Origin: Pseudomonas sp. R28(2017)
GTDB taxonomy: Bacteria > Pseudomonadota > Gammaproteobacteria > Pseudomonadales > Pseudomonadaceae
Length of the DNA stretch: 64,000 nt
Reading direction: 5' to 3'
Assembly (NCBI RefSeq): GCF_002112505.1
Contig: NZ_NEHW01000017.1
Location: forward strand, 1 to 64,000
Positions 35,341-44,253 of this stretch are shown in pieces. The notes below the pieces were generated by a model that had not been told where the DNA came from, ran no database searches, and saw only the letters and a program-made list of their open reading frames with translations. Every line of letters begins with the position of its first letter. Within the stretch, counting starts at the first letter, position 1. The translations under genes were made by a program, and so were the position numbers.

Positions 35341-35919
35341 ATGAATCCTATAAGCACCCTCGCTCGAGCTGCTGCCCTTGCCACCTTGATGTCCGCTGCC
35401 ACCTTCACGGTGCAGGCTGCCGAGATTCCGATTGGCAGCCAGGCACTGGAAAGCCATGTCAAAACCCAGGTCACGGCCATCGACCTGGCCAACCGCCAAG
35501 TCACGGTCAAAGGGCCGAACGACAAGGATGTAACGCTGCAACTGACGGAAAAGGCCAAGGCGTTGCCCAATCTGAAGGTCGGTGACAACGTCGATATCTA
35601 TGTCACCCGGGCCATCGCCTATGTGCTCAACAGCGACGTGGGCGGCGCGCCGAAGGCCACTGAAGAATCCGGGGAAATCCGCGCCACCAAGGACAACCCC
35701 AACCCGGGCGGTGAAGCGTTCCGCCAGGTCCGGGTGACCTCGCAGATCAAGAAGATCGACCTGAAGAATCATGAAGTCACCCTGTTGCCGCCGGAAGGCA
35801 AAGTGCAGGTGGTCAAGGTCGAGAACCCTGACCTGCAGAAACGCATGAAGAACCTCAAGGTCGGCCAGACCGTCGATGCGATCTACACCGAAGTGCTGCG
35901 GGTCGATACCTGGCGTTGA
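35341..35919 (+). CDS. Periplasmic hypothetical protein with two OB-like repeats
   Basis: 192 aa. Signal peptide of 26 residues ending VQAAE. The mature chain has two similar halves: VTAIDLANRQVTVKGPNDKD...LKVGDNVDIYVTRA and IKKIDLKNHEVTLLPPEGKV...LKVGQTVDAIYTEV. Each reads as an OB-type beta fold, so an internal duplication is likely. No function is known for this family. ATG at 35341 is the only good start, and it stands alone. Confidence 0.75.
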   Translation: MNPISTLARAAALATLMSAATFTVQAAEIPIGSQALESHVKTQVTAIDLANRQVTVKGPNDKDVTLQLTEKAKALPNLKVGDNVDIYVTRAIAYVLNSDVGGAPKATEESGEIRATKDNPNPGGEAFRQVRVTSQIKKIDLKNHEVTLLPPEGKVQVVKVENPDLQKRMKNLKVGQTVDAIYTEVLRVDTWR

Positions 35920-35933
35920 TATTGGCTAGCTGG

Positions 35934-36006
35934 CCTGTTCGCGCCTGCAGCCGTTCCCACAAATCCCTGTGGGAGCGGCCTTGGCCGCGAAAGGGCCGGA
36001 ACAGGC
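35934..36006. repeat. REP pair, left unit degenerate
   Basis: The right unit (35964-36006, ccctgtgggagcggccttggccgcg) is intact but carries the ggccttggcc core variant; the left unit (ttcgcgcctgcagccgttcccaca) is decayed. Confidence 0.75.
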
Positions 36007-36102
36007 CATTCATCAGCATGCATGTAACGAATACTCTGCGTGCACCTTTTCAATTTCCATAGTCACCATCGATTCACCGATCATGGGCTCATCCTGTCAC
36101 AG

Positions 36103-36621
36103 ATGAGTGCCTCCATGATCTACAAGACCCTTCTGCTTGCATGCCTTCCCGTGGCGATGGCCCTGGTTGCGGGTTTCGTATTGCCTTACCAGGCCGCCAG
36201 CAACGCTGCCGTCGGCCGTGCCCTGGGGCACTGGCTGTGGGGTGCTTTCACCTCATTGACGGTCAGTTCGGTGGTGGTGATCGCGGCGTTGCTGATCCTG
36301 CGGGTGCCCATGCCCGACCTGGGCAAGGCGCTGCAAGGCCCGTGGTGGCTGTGGATCGGCGGCGTGCTGGGCGCCCTCTACGTGGCAGGTGCCGCAGCAT
36401 TGACACCGAAGCTGGGCACGGCGGGCTTTCTGGTGCTGGTGGTGGCAGGGCAGATCCTGACGTCGGTGGTCGTCGATCACTTCGGGCTGATGGGCGTGGC
36501 CAGCAAGCCGGTGAACCTGGCCAGGGTTGCCGGCGTGCTGTTGATCCTGGGCGGCGTGTTGCTGGTCCAGGGCGGCTGGACCTCGACCCCGTCATCCGGC
36601 CAGGCCGTGGTCGAGCGTTGA
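36103..36621 (+). CDS. DMT-family transporter, YdcZ/DUF606 type
   Basis: 172 aa, five TM helices, with GFVLPYQAASNAAVGRALG in TM1 and LWIGGVLGALYVAGAAALTPKLG in the middle, signatures of the DUF606 small-transporter family. ATG at 36103 or 36115 are both possible and neither has a strong ribosome-binding site. Its stop abuts the stop of the convergent LysR gene. Substrate unknown. Confidence 0.8.
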   Translation: MSASMIYKTLLLACLPVAMALVAGFVLPYQAASNAAVGRALGHWLWGAFTSLTVSSVVVIAALLILRVPMPDLGKALQGPWWLWIGGVLGALYVAGAAALTPKLGTAGFLVLVVAGQILTSVVVDHFGLMGVASKPVNLARVAGVLLILGGVLLVQGGWTSTPSSGQAVVER

Positions 36622-37530
36622 TCATTGCCCCGGTTGGCTGCACGCCCAGACCGCTTCACGCAGCCAGCGATGGCCGGGGTCGCTGCCCTTGCGCGCATGC
36701 CAGGCCTGTTGATAGGCGAGGGCGGGGATCGCCAACGGCGGGGTGAACGGGCGCAGTGACGGGTGCTGGCCCATCGGGCCAACCGCACGCCTGGCCACGG
36801 TGAGGATCAGGTCGGTGCCCGCGAGCACCTCGACGGCAGCGCTCCAGTGCGGCAACGCCAACGCGATATGCCGGCGCAAGCCTTGTGCGGCCAAGGCGCG
36901 CTCGATCTCGTCATGGGCATCGGGGTGCATGGCCATGAGCACATGCGGGCGCGTCAGCCAGTCCTCCAGGCTGAGCCCGCCCTTGGCGGGCAGCACCTGC
37001 CGATCGGCGACGCTGATGAAGCTGTCTTCGAACAAGGTCTGGGCGGTGATGTCGGCGGGCAATTCCGGGAAGATGCCCAGGGCCAGGTCGAGTTCGCCAT
37101 CGAGCAACTGCGCGAGCATGGTTTCGCGGCTGGCCTGGCTGATGGCCAGGTCGACGCCGGGGGCGACGTGGCGCAGGTGGCGCACCAGCGGCGGCAGGAT
37201 GATGCGCGAGGAATAGTCGGACAGCGACAACCTGAAGCGGCGCTGGGCGTGGGCAGGGTCGAACTGGGGCGCGGCCAGCAAGCCGTTGAGGCTGCCGAGG
37301 GCGTCTTGCAGCGGTTTGGCCAGGGATTGGGCGCGGGCGGTCAGGGCCATCTGGCCGTGTTGGCGGATCAGCAACGGGTCGTCGAAGTGTGCACGTAGCT
37401 GCGCCAGGGCATGACTGACGGCGGGTTGGCTGCGGTGCAGACGCAGCGCGGCGCGGGTCACGTGCTTTTCGCTGAGCAGCGCATGCAGGGTGAGCAGCAG
37501 GTTGAGGTCGATCTTGCGCAGTTCATCCAT
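36622..37530 (-). CDS. LysR-family transcriptional regulator
   Basis: 302 aa. HTH region LNLLLTLHALLSEKHVTRA and HRSQPAVSHALAQLRAHF, then an effector domain of the NodD-like subgroup (FDPAHAQRRFRLSLSDYSS). It shares a zero-gap convergent end with the DMT transporter (tga|tca). It is divergent from the YeeE/YedE gene, but a REP pair lies in between, so a regulatory link to either neighbour is uncertain. Confidence 0.83.
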   Translation of the reverse strand: MDELRKIDLNLLLTLHALLSEKHVTRAALRLHRSQPAVSHALAQLRAHFDDPLLIRQHGQMALTARAQSLAKPLQDALGSLNGLLAAPQFDPAHAQRRFRLSLSDYSSRIILPPLVRHLRHVAPGVDLAISQASRETMLAQLLDGELDLALGIFPELPADITAQTLFEDSFISVADRQVLPAKGGLSLEDWLTRPHVLMAMHPDAHDEIERALAAQGLRRHIALALPHWSAAVEVLAGTDLILTVARRAVGPMGQHPSLRPFTPPLAIPALAYQQAWHARKGSDPGHRWLREAVWACSQPGQ

Positions 37531-37583
37531 GGAACGAATGCTTCGCTTGGCTTTGGCAGGTGATTATCAGCCTAACAGATGTG

Positions 37584-37687
37584 CCTGCCCCTTCGCGGGT
37601 GAACCCGCTCCCACAGGATTACCTTTTCCTCAAGGTCTTTGGGGTACCTGTGGGAGCGGGCGTGCCCGCGAAGAGGCCGGTTCAGGC
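37584..37687. repeat. REP pair between lysR and yeeE-like gene
   Basis: Inverted REP units, 37584-37618 and 37647-37687, occupying most of the divergent gap and leaving little room for an upstream operator of the yeeE-like gene beyond 37690-37747. Confidence 0.85.
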
Positions 37688-37747
37688 AACACATCCCAGC
37701 TTTGGGGGTATACTCGCCCCCCGTTTCACTGTAATCCGAGTATTCCG

Positions 37748-38962
37748 ATGGGTCTTTCCGCAACCGCCACACCCAAACCGCGCCGCCTCGGCGCACCCTT
37801 GATCGCCCTGGCCCTGCTGCTGGCCGGCGCCTGGTTCCTCAACCTCAACGCCGGCTTCAAGCAGGTGCTGCTGCTGATGGTCGGTGCTGCCCTGGGCCTG
37901 ACGCTCTATCACGCCGCTTTCGGCTTCACCTCGGCCTGGCGGGTGTTCATCACCGAACGCCGTGGCGCCGGCCTGCGTGCGCAGATGGTCATGCTGACCC
38001 TGGCCGTGCTGCTGTTCTTCCCGGCGCTGTCGGCCGGTAGCCTGTTCGGCAACCCGGTCACTGGCCTGGTCGCGCCGGCGGGCGTGTCGGTGGTGTTCGG
38101 TGCGTTCATCTTCGGCATCGGCATGCAACTGGGCGGTGGCTGCGCCTCGGGCACACTGTTCACCGTGGGCGGTGGTAATGCGCGAATGCTGGTGACCCTG
38201 CTTTTCTTCATCATCGGCTCGGTCAGCGCCACCCACCATGCCGACTGGTGGTTCGCGCTGCCCTCGTTCCCGGCCACCTCGATCGTCCAGGCCTGGGGCG
38301 TGGCGCCAGCGCTGCTGGTCAGCGTTGCCGTGTTCGCGCTGATCGCCTGGGCCACGGTAGTGCTGGAAAAGCGTCGCCATGGTGGCCTGCAAGCCCCTGT
38401 GAGCAGCGAGCACCAGGGCCTGCGCCGCTTCCTGCGTGGCCCGTGGCCGCTGCTGTGGGGGGCGATTGCCCTGGCCTTGCTCAACTACGCCACGCTGGCC
38501 CTGGCCGGCCGCCCGTGGGGCATCACCTCGGCGTTCGCCCTGTGGGGCGCGAAAACCCTGTCCAGCTTTGGTGTCGACGTCGGCAGCTGGGTGTTCTGGC
38601 AGGCCCCGGCCAATGCCAAGGCACTGGCTGCGCCGCTGTGGCAGGACATCACCACGGTGATGGACATCGGCATCGTGCTCGGTGCGCTGTTGGCGGCAGG
38701 CCTGGCGGGCCGCTTCGCGCCCAGCCTGAAGATTCCGCTGCCATCGCTGATTGCCGCGGTGATCGGCGGCCTGCTGCTGGGCTATGGTTCGCGCCTGGCG
38801 TATGGCTGCAATATCGGCGCCTACTTCAGTGGCATCGCTTCGGGTAGCGTGCACGGCTGGCTGTGGCTGATCGCGGCCTACGCCGGCAACCTGGTCGGTG
38901 TGCGCCTGCGCCCGCTGTTCTTTGCAGGCGAACGCCGCCCGGTGGCGCTCAGCGGCTGCTGA
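37748..38962 (+). CDS. YeeE/YedE-family sulfur transporter (TsuA-like)
   Basis: 404 aa, about ten TM helices in two similar halves. Each half has a conserved cysteine motif: GGGCASGTLF in the first and AYGCNIGAYF in the second; in TsuA such cysteines relay thiosulfate through the membrane. Thiosulfate or a related sulfur species is therefore the likely substrate. ATG at 37748. The next gene, an OsmC-family thiol protein, starts 32 bp downstream with AAGGAGGT and belongs to the same operon; no TsuB/TusA gene is adjacent. Confidence 0.85.
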   Translation: MGLSATATPKPRRLGAPLIALALLLAGAWFLNLNAGFKQVLLLMVGAALGLTLYHAAFGFTSAWRVFITERRGAGLRAQMVMLTLAVLLFFPALSAGSLFGNPVTGLVAPAGVSVVFGAFIFGIGMQLGGGCASGTLFTVGGGNARMLVTLLFFIIGSVSATHHADWWFALPSFPATSIVQAWGVAPALLVSVAVFALIAWATVVLEKRRHGGLQAPVSSEHQGLRRFLRGPWPLLWGAIALALLNYATLALAGRPWGITSAFALWGAKTLSSFGVDVGSWVFWQAPANAKALAAPLWQDITTVMDIGIVLGALLAAGLAGRFAPSLKIPLPSLIAAVIGGLLLGYGSRLAYGCNIGAYFSGIASGSVHGWLWLIAAYAGNLVGVRLRPLFFAGERRPVALSGC

Positions 38963-38994
38963 TATCACCCGATCAATTGAACAAGGAGGTTCGC

Positions 38995-39465
38995 ATGGCG
39001 CAATACACCGCCCACGTGGCCTGGGCACGTGAAGGCCAGGATTTTCTCGGCAACCAGTACAGCCGCCGGCACCTGTGGCGCTTCGACGGTGGCATCGAAG
39101 TGCCGGGGTCGTCGTCGCCCCATGTGGTGCCACTGCCGATGTCCGATGCCTCGGCAGTAGATCCTGAGGAGGCCTTCATCGCCGCGCTGTCCAGCTGCCA
39201 CATGCTGTGGTTCCTGTCGCTGGCGGCCAAGCAGCGCTTTTGCGTCGAGCACTATGCCGACGATGCCGTGGGCCTCATGGCGCGCAATGATGAGGGGCGC
39301 ATGGCAATGACGGTGGTCACCCTGCGCCCGCGAGTCGAGTTTTCCGGGGAGCGCCAGCCCACCCCGGATCAGCTCGAGCGCCTGCACCACCTCGCTCATG
39401 AAGAGTGCTTCATCGCCAATTCGGTGAAGACCGAGGTGCGCTGCGAGCCGGTCTATCTCAGCTGA
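38995..39465 (+). CDS. OsmC-family thiol peroxidase-like protein
   Basis: 156 aa, with a perfect AAGGAGGT 7 nt before the ATG. The two redox cysteines of the family are visible in ALSSCHMLWFLSLAA and AHEECFIANSV. OsmC/Ohr proteins reduce organic hydroperoxides or handle persulfides. Linked to the YeeE/YedE transporter, so a role with reactive sulfur species is plausible. The loop LWRFDGGIEVPGSSSPHVVPLP is typical of the YhfA/OsmC-like subgroup. Confidence 0.85.
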   Translation: MAQYTAHVAWAREGQDFLGNQYSRRHLWRFDGGIEVPGSSSPHVVPLPMSDASAVDPEEAFIAALSSCHMLWFLSLAAKQRFCVEHYADDAVGLMARNDEGRMAMTVVTLRPRVEFSGERQPTPDQLERLHHLAHEECFIANSVKTEVRCEPVYLS

Positions 39466-39517
39466 ACTCTTAAATAAATCAGATTAAGTATGTTTGATAA
39501 CTTATTGATTTAATTGA

Positions 39518-39847
39518 TTATCGCCTCGCGAGCGAGTGTTGAACACACTGCTCATAGTAAGTCTGCTTGATCGCCGATGGCTTGAGCCGTGAACGGCTGT
39601 TGTAGGTCTGTTCGGTAATGCCCATGGCGGTCATGCGCATCCAGGGTTTGGCGAACCGGCGCACCTGCAGCTTCTTGCGGGTGGCGTACAGGGTAACGCC
39701 GGAAAGCTTGGCCTGCTGCGCTTCGGCGGCGATCTGCGAGCCCCATCCACAGGTTTGGCGGTCATTCTGGCTCAGCGCCTTGGCCTGGGCGCCGAAGGCG
39801 ACAGTGGCCAGCAGGCAGCCAGCCATCGTTGCTAGAATTTTTCGCAT
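39518..39847 (-). CDS. Secreted hypothetical protein
   Basis: 109 aa. Clear signal peptide (ILATMAGCLLATVAFGAQAKA, cut near residue 23). The mature part is basic (many Arg and Lys) with two cysteines (RQTCGWG, YEQCVQ), likely a disulfide. No known family recognised. Convergent with the OsmC gene across an AT-rich 52-bp gap. Confidence 0.65.
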   Translation of the reverse strand: MRKILATMAGCLLATVAFGAQAKALSQNDRQTCGWGSQIAAEAQQAKLSGVTLYATRKKLQVRRFAKPWMRMTAMGITEQTYNSRSRLKPSAIKQTYYEQCVQHSLARR

Positions 39848-39921
39848 GTTGCTGTCCTAAGCATCTGAAGATGAAAGGAGTTTGCCTTCGCTTCAGATGC
39901 CTGGGGGCCAGTATTTTCGAA

Positions 39922-40572
39922 TCAGGTAGTGGCGATGCGCAAGCGATTTGCCAGTGCCGGGCGCAGGCTGCTCAGCGCCAGGCCGGCGATCCATACCACC
40001 GACACGCCATAGTTCAGCCGTTGGTACAGCCCAAACATCTGGCCGCTCTGGGCGGCCTGGGCCATGAATACAACGGTGGTCACCGCAGCAACCCCGCACA
40101 CCAGCGAAAACCAGCCCAAGGCCCTTGAGCCGGCGAGGCGCTTGCCAAGCCGGACCCATAGCGCACTGGCCACGGTCAATGAGATGAACATCAGCAGGCC
40201 GCAGAAGTTGTGCAGTTGCTGCGAACTGGACGGCTCGGCAGGTGCGCAGCCCTGGTCGCACGGAAACAGGCCAGTACCCAGACTGCCCAGGCCATGCAGC
40301 AGGACCAGGGCCGCGCTGAGCAGCGCCAGTCTCGAGGCGCGCCAGCGACGGGCAAGGCCCCAGGCAAACAAGGCGAACAGCAGGGCGAGGGGGAAGTTGT
40401 TGGCCAGGGGCGACCAGTGCTGGGTCGGGGAACCTTGGGCGCCGAGCTGGCTCATGGCCTGTTGCAGGTGGTCATAACCGGGGTAGGCCCGGGCGGTGAG
40501 CCAGACGCCGATCAGCAGCCAGAACGGGATGAGCAGGCCGCAGGTGAGCAGGGCACGGTCAAGCGGTTTCAT
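39922..40572 (-). CDS. DUF998 integral membrane protein
   Basis: 216 aa, six predicted TM helices. AYPGYDHLQQAMSQLGAQGSP in the first loop and GTGLFPCDQGC after TM3 are DUF998 signatures; the Cys pair CDQGC faces the outside. Function unknown. It stands between the secreted protein and the GntR pair. Confidence 0.78.
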   Translation of the reverse strand: MKPLDRALLTCGLLIPFWLLIGVWLTARAYPGYDHLQQAMSQLGAQGSPTQHWSPLANNFPLALLFALFAWGLARRWRASRLALLSAALVLLHGLGSLGTGLFPCDQGCAPAEPSSSQQLHNFCGLLMFISLTVASALWVRLGKRLAGSRALGWFSLVCGVAAVTTVVFMAQAAQSGQMFGLYQRLNYGVSVVWIAGLALSSLRPALANRLRIATT

Positions 40573-40622
40573 GCGGGGCTTCCTTCCATGGAAAGCGCAT
40601 ACAGTACTTCAATGATGTACAG

Positions 40623-40662
40623 CCTGTCCCGGCCTCAACGCGGGTAAGCCCGCTCCTGCAGG
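40623..40662. repeat. Single REP unit
   Basis: One diverged copy (cggcctcaacgcgggtaagcccgctcctgcagg), without an inverted partner. Confidence 0.7.
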
Positions 40663-40699
40663 TGTTGCGCAGGCTTCAGCGTCGGTGGTGACACAACGT

Positions 40700-41437
40700 T
40701 CAGGCCGGTGCCTTGTCGCGGCGCATCTGGGTCACCAGGGTGAACCGATCATCCGGGTGAACCGTCTCGGAAACCGCCATCAGGTCGCCGTTTTCCTCGC
40801 GGAAATGGCGGATGATCTTCAGCCCTGGAGCGCCTGCCTCGGCCTTCAGTTCACGCGCCATCTCTGCCGTCAGCAACACGGCCCGCACCTGCTGGTCGAC
40901 GACTGCGATCGTTCGGCCATAGTGCTGTTCGATCAAGCCTGCGATCAACTGGTCGGGGTGTTCGTGGGCCAGATCGATGACCGCCGCGTAGTCGCGTTGG
41001 GCGTAGACATCGGTCCAGCACAGGGGCGCGGCATTGTGCTGGCGATCGACGCGGATGCTCGATACGCAGAAGTAATGCTCCTCCGGCACCAGCCCCAGGC
41101 GCGCCGCTTCGCTCAGGTCGGCAACGAAGTGGCGCACGTGCTGGATCTCCCGTTGCTGGGTTTCCGCCAGGTGCGCCAGGTCGGCCACTGTCGCCAGCGA
41201 CTGCGAGTAGCCACTGCGCGGGCTGCTGGCCTCGACCCGGGTACCGACCCGCTTGCGGCGTGACACCAGCCCCTGGCTGAGCAGCTGGTTGATCGCCGCC
41301 CGCACCGTGTGCCGGCTCACCTCATACAGGTCGCACAGCTCGAATTCAGTCGGCAGCAGGCTGCCCACCGGGTAACGACCGCTGGCGATGCCTGCCATCA
41401 AGTCCTTGGCCACCACGGTGTATCGGGTTTCGTTCAT
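40700..41437 (-). CDS. GntR-family regulator, HutC subfamily
   Basis: 245 aa with ATG at 41437. HTH at about 10-70 (DLMAGIASGRYPVGSLLPTE, YEVSRHTVRAAINQLLSQGLVSRRKRVGT), then the UTRA effector domain of HutC-type regulators. Longer starts at 41458 or 41542 are possible but add residues unlike the family. Divergent from the FadR-type regulator; its target operon is not evident in the window. Confidence 0.83.
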   Translation of the reverse strand: MNETRYTVVAKDLMAGIASGRYPVGSLLPTEFELCDLYEVSRHTVRAAINQLLSQGLVSRRKRVGTRVEASSPRSGYSQSLATVADLAHLAETQQREIQHVRHFVADLSEAARLGLVPEEHYFCVSSIRVDRQHNAAPLCWTDVYAQRDYAAVIDLAHEHPDQLIAGLIEQHYGRTIAVVDQQVRAVLLTAEMARELKAEAGAPGLKIIRHFREENGDLMAVSETVHPDDRFTLVTQMRRDKAPA

Positions 41438-41533
41438 GTTTTCGCTCAGTCCCGTCATATGCACCGGTTGATAGTGTACTGGGGCGCGCCCGCGGTGCAG
41501 CGCTTTGATGAAATACCCCGTCGGGTGTATGTG

Positions 41534-41543
41534 ATCGTACAAC
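41534..41543. promoter_or_regulatory. Half-site matching the kdgD palindrome
   Basis: atcgtacaac, identical over 10 bases to the left arm and spacer of the 48326-48344 palindrome, about 50 bp upstream of the FadR-type regulator start. Suggests autoregulation by the same protein. Confidence 0.45.
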
Positions 41544-41589
41544 TGCTTGCGCTATCATGACGGCTGTCTTTCAAGGTGAAATACAGGGC

Positions 41590-42339
41590 ATGACAGAGCA
41601 GCAGGTACAGGCAAGGACCCGGCGCAAGCCGCGAAGTCTGGCTCAGGAACTGGTCACGGTGCTGACCGAGCGCATTCGCAGCGGCCAGCTCAAGCGCGGC
41701 GACAAGCTGCCGACCGAGTCGCAGATCATGGCCGAGGAGGGCGTCAGCCGCACCGTGGTGCGTGAGGCGATCTCCCGGCTGCAGGCGGCCGGGCAGGTAG
41801 AGACGCGCCATGGCATCGGCACCTTCGTGCTGGATGCACCAGCCACCGGAGGCTTCCGTATCGACCCGGCGACCGTGGTCACCTTGCGCGAGGTGCTGGC
41901 GGTGCTGGAGCTGCGCATCGCCCTGGAAATCGAGTCGGCGGGCCTGGCGGCGCAACGGCGCAGCGACGAGGAGCTGGCCGGCATGCGCGCAGCGCTGGAC
42001 GAACTCAACGAGGGGGCTGCGCATGCCACTGACGCGGTGTCGGCGGACTTCCAGTTCCACCTGCGTATCGCCCAGGCCAGCGGCAACCACTACTTCGCCG
42101 ATATCATCAACCACCTGGGTACCAGCATCATTCCGCGGACCCGGTTGAATTCGGCGCGTTTGGCCCATGATGACCAGGCGCATTACATGAGCCGCCTGAT
42201 GCACGAGCATGAGGCCATCTATGAAGCCATCGCCCGGCGCGACAGCGAAGGGGCGAAGATGGCCATGCGCATGCACCTGAGCAACAGCCGCGAGCGCCTG
42301 CGCCAGGCCCATGAAGAAGCCGAGGCGCAGGGGGCCTGA
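41590..42339 (+). CDS. GntR-family regulator, FadR (FCD) subfamily, of the aldarate operon
   Basis: 249 aa. HTH at about 10-75 (LAQELVTVLTERIRSGQLKRG, EEGVSRTVVREAISRLQAAG), then the FCD all-helical domain with metal/acid-ligand histidines and Asp (DFQFHLRIAQASGN, HEAI, MRMHL). ATG at 41590 is preferred; 41557 would add 11 residues. It ends facing the galactarate operon, and FadR-type regulators usually control such sugar-acid genes. A motif shared between its own promoter and the kdgD promoter supports this. Confidence 0.83.
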   Translation: MTEQQVQARTRRKPRSLAQELVTVLTERIRSGQLKRGDKLPTESQIMAEEGVSRTVVREAISRLQAAGQVETRHGIGTFVLDAPATGGFRIDPATVVTLREVLAVLELRIALEIESAGLAAQRRSDEELAGMRAALDELNEGAAHATDAVSADFQFHLRIAQASGNHYFADIINHLGTSIIPRTRLNSARLAHDDQAHYMSRLMHEHEAIYEAIARRDSEGAKMAMRMHLSNSRERLRQAHEEAEAQGA

Positions 42340-42350
42340 GCCTTCTATCG

Positions 42351-42460
42351 CCTGTTCCGGCCTCTTCGCGGGCAAGCCCGCTCCCACAGAGATATCACCA
42401 GGCCTTGGGCCAGCGCTGTACCTGTGGGAGCGGGCTTGCCCGCGAAAGGGCCGGTACAGG
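42351..42460. repeat. REP pair before the shared terminator
   Basis: Two nearly perfect inverted REP units (42351-42389, 42420-42460) between the convergent gntR and aldehyde dehydrogenase genes. Confidence 0.88.
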
Positions 42461-42465
42461 TAATA

Positions 42466-42495
42466 AAGAAAGCCCCGCAGATGCGGGGCTTTCTT
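42466..42495. terminator. Bidirectional intrinsic terminator
   Basis: aagaaagccccgc (42466-42478), loop agat, gcggggctttctt (42483-42495): a perfect 13-bp stem with A/T-rich outer ends giving T-runs in both directions. It serves both the FadR-type regulator gene and the oppositely oriented aldarate operon. Confidence 0.85.
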
Positions 42496-42507
42496 GTTAC
42501 TGGGCGA

Positions 42508-44088
42508 TCAGACCGCGCCTTCGCTCCACTGCCCATTCACCAGGCGACGCAGCCCCAGTGGGTTGGCGTCGCGCAGCGCCTCCGGCAGCAGCGCCTGCGG
42601 GTAGTTCTGGTAGCACACCGGGCGCAGGAAGCGGTCGATGGCCAGGGTGCCGACCGAGGTACCACGGGCATCGGAGGTGGCTGGGTACGGCCCGCCGTGA
42701 ACCATCGCGTCGCACACTTCCACACCGGTCGGGTAGCCGTTGACCAGGATGCGACCGACTTTCTCTTCCAGCAGCGGCACCAGCCAGGCGTAGGCTTCGA
42801 AGTCCTCAGGCTCGCCGATCAGCGTCGCGGTCAGCTGGCCGCGCAAGCCGAGCAGGGCGGCGCGCAGTTGGTCGTTGTCCTTGACCTCGACCGCCACGGT
42901 GGTCGGGCCGAACACTTCTTCCTGCAGCAGCGGGTCGGCTTCCACCAGCAGGCGGGCATCGGCCTTGAACAGCTGGGCGCGGGCCTGGGCACCTTCCTGA
43001 GCCTGGCCGGCCAGGTGCTCGATACCGGCGTGGGCGTGCAGGTGCTCCAGGCCACCGACGTAGCTGCGCAGGCCACCGGCGTTGAGCATGGTCTGCCCGG
43101 CCTGCTGGTCCAGGTGCTGGCCGAGGTCGGCGAGCAATTGGCTGTACTGTGCCGATTGCACGCCGATCACCAGGCCCGGGTTGGTGCAGAACTGCCCGGC
43201 ACCCATGCACACCGAGCCGGCCAGCTCGCGGGCGATGGCCTCGCCACGCTTGGCCAAGGCGCCTGGCAGGATGATCACCGGGTTGATGCTGGACATCTCG
43301 GCAAACACCGGGATCGGTTGCGGGCGCTCGGCGGCCATGCGGCACAGGGCGTCGCCGCCCTTGAGCGAACCGGTGAAGCCGACGGCCTGGATGGCCGGGT
43401 GCTTGACCAGCGGCTCGCCGACGCCAGCGCCGAACACCATGTTGAACACGCCCTTGGGCATGCCGGTGCGCTCGGCGGCGCGCTGGATGGCGCAGCCGAC
43501 CAGGTCGGCGGTGGCCATGTGGCCGCTGTGCGCCTTGAACACCACCGGGCAACCGGCAGCCAGGGCTGCGGCGGTGTCACCACCGGCGGTGGAGAAGGCC
43601 AGGGGGAAGTTGCTGGCACCGAACACGGCGACCGGGCCGACGCCGATGCGCATCTGGCGCAGGTCGACCCGCGGCAGCGGTTGGCGCTCGGGCAGGGCCA
43701 GGTCGATGCGCGCACCGAGGAAGTCGCCACGGCGCAGTACCTGGGCGAACAGGCGCATCTGGCCACTGGTGCGGCCACGCTCGCCCTGGATACGAGCGGC
43801 AGGCAAGGCGGTTTCGCGGCAGACGATGGCGACGAAGGCGTCATCCAGTTCGTCCAGTTCGGCGGCGATGGCGTCGAGGAACTCGGCGCGGCGGGCCGGT
43901 TTGAGGTTGCGGAATTCGACGAAGGCAGCGGCGGCAGCCTTGGCTGCCTGGTCCACTTCGGCTTCGGTGGCCTGGGCGAAGCTGTACGGCAGGGCCTCAC
44001 CGGTGGTGGCGTCCAGGCTCTGCAGGCGTTGCGAACCAGCGGCGCTGCGCTGGCCGGCGATGAAGTTGTGGCCGAGGATCTCAGGCAT
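42508..44088 (-). CDS. 2,5-dioxovalerate (alpha-ketoglutarate semialdehyde) dehydrogenase
   Basis: 526 aa NADP-type aldehyde dehydrogenase. Catalytic Cys in AGQFCTNPG and Glu in VFAEMSSINPV; the nucleotide site shows FGASNFPLAFSTAGGDTAAAL. This branch oxidises alpha-ketoglutarate semialdehyde to 2-oxoglutarate, the last step of aldarate breakdown. ATG at 44088 after CAGGAGCACCCC. Last gene of the kdgD-gudP-garD-dehydrogenase unit, separated from garD by a REP pair and followed by a strong terminator. Confidence 0.9.
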   Translation of the reverse strand: MPEILGHNFIAGQRSAAGSQRLQSLDATTGEALPYSFAQATEAEVDQAAKAAAAAFVEFRNLKPARRAEFLDAIAAELDELDDAFVAIVCRETALPAARIQGERGRTSGQMRLFAQVLRRGDFLGARIDLALPERQPLPRVDLRQMRIGVGPVAVFGASNFPLAFSTAGGDTAAALAAGCPVVFKAHSGHMATADLVGCAIQRAAERTGMPKGVFNMVFGAGVGEPLVKHPAIQAVGFTGSLKGGDALCRMAAERPQPIPVFAEMSSINPVIILPGALAKRGEAIARELAGSVCMGAGQFCTNPGLVIGVQSAQYSQLLADLGQHLDQQAGQTMLNAGGLRSYVGGLEHLHAHAGIEHLAGQAQEGAQARAQLFKADARLLVEADPLLQEEVFGPTTVAVEVKDNDQLRAALLGLRGQLTATLIGEPEDFEAYAWLVPLLEEKVGRILVNGYPTGVEVCDAMVHGGPYPATSDARGTSVGTLAIDRFLRPVCYQNYPQALLPEALRDANPLGLRRLVNGQWSEGAV

Positions 44089-44142
44089 GGGGTGCTCCTG
44101 TAGATAGGTGAAGGAAAAACCGTGATTGGCGGACTTGCTTGC

Positions 44143-44233
44143 CCCTGTGGGAGCGGGCATGCCCGCGAACACCGGCGAAGCCGGTGCCATGCACCGCGTG
44201 GGCTGCTTCGCGGGCACGCCCGCTCCCACAGGG
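44143..44233. repeat. REP pair between garD and the dehydrogenase gene
   Basis: Inverted REP units separated by a spacer with its own hairpin (caccggcgaagccggtg). Lies inside the operon and may stabilise upstream mRNA or reduce read-through. Confidence 0.85.
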
Positions 44234-44253
44234 AAAGCGAGCAAGCGCGGGCA

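Noticed and set aside
42351..42460. Repeated palindromes that could suggest a CRISPR array
   Set aside because: Units are inverted pairs scattered singly through the window, not direct repeats with regular unique spacers, and no cas gene is present. They are REP elements.
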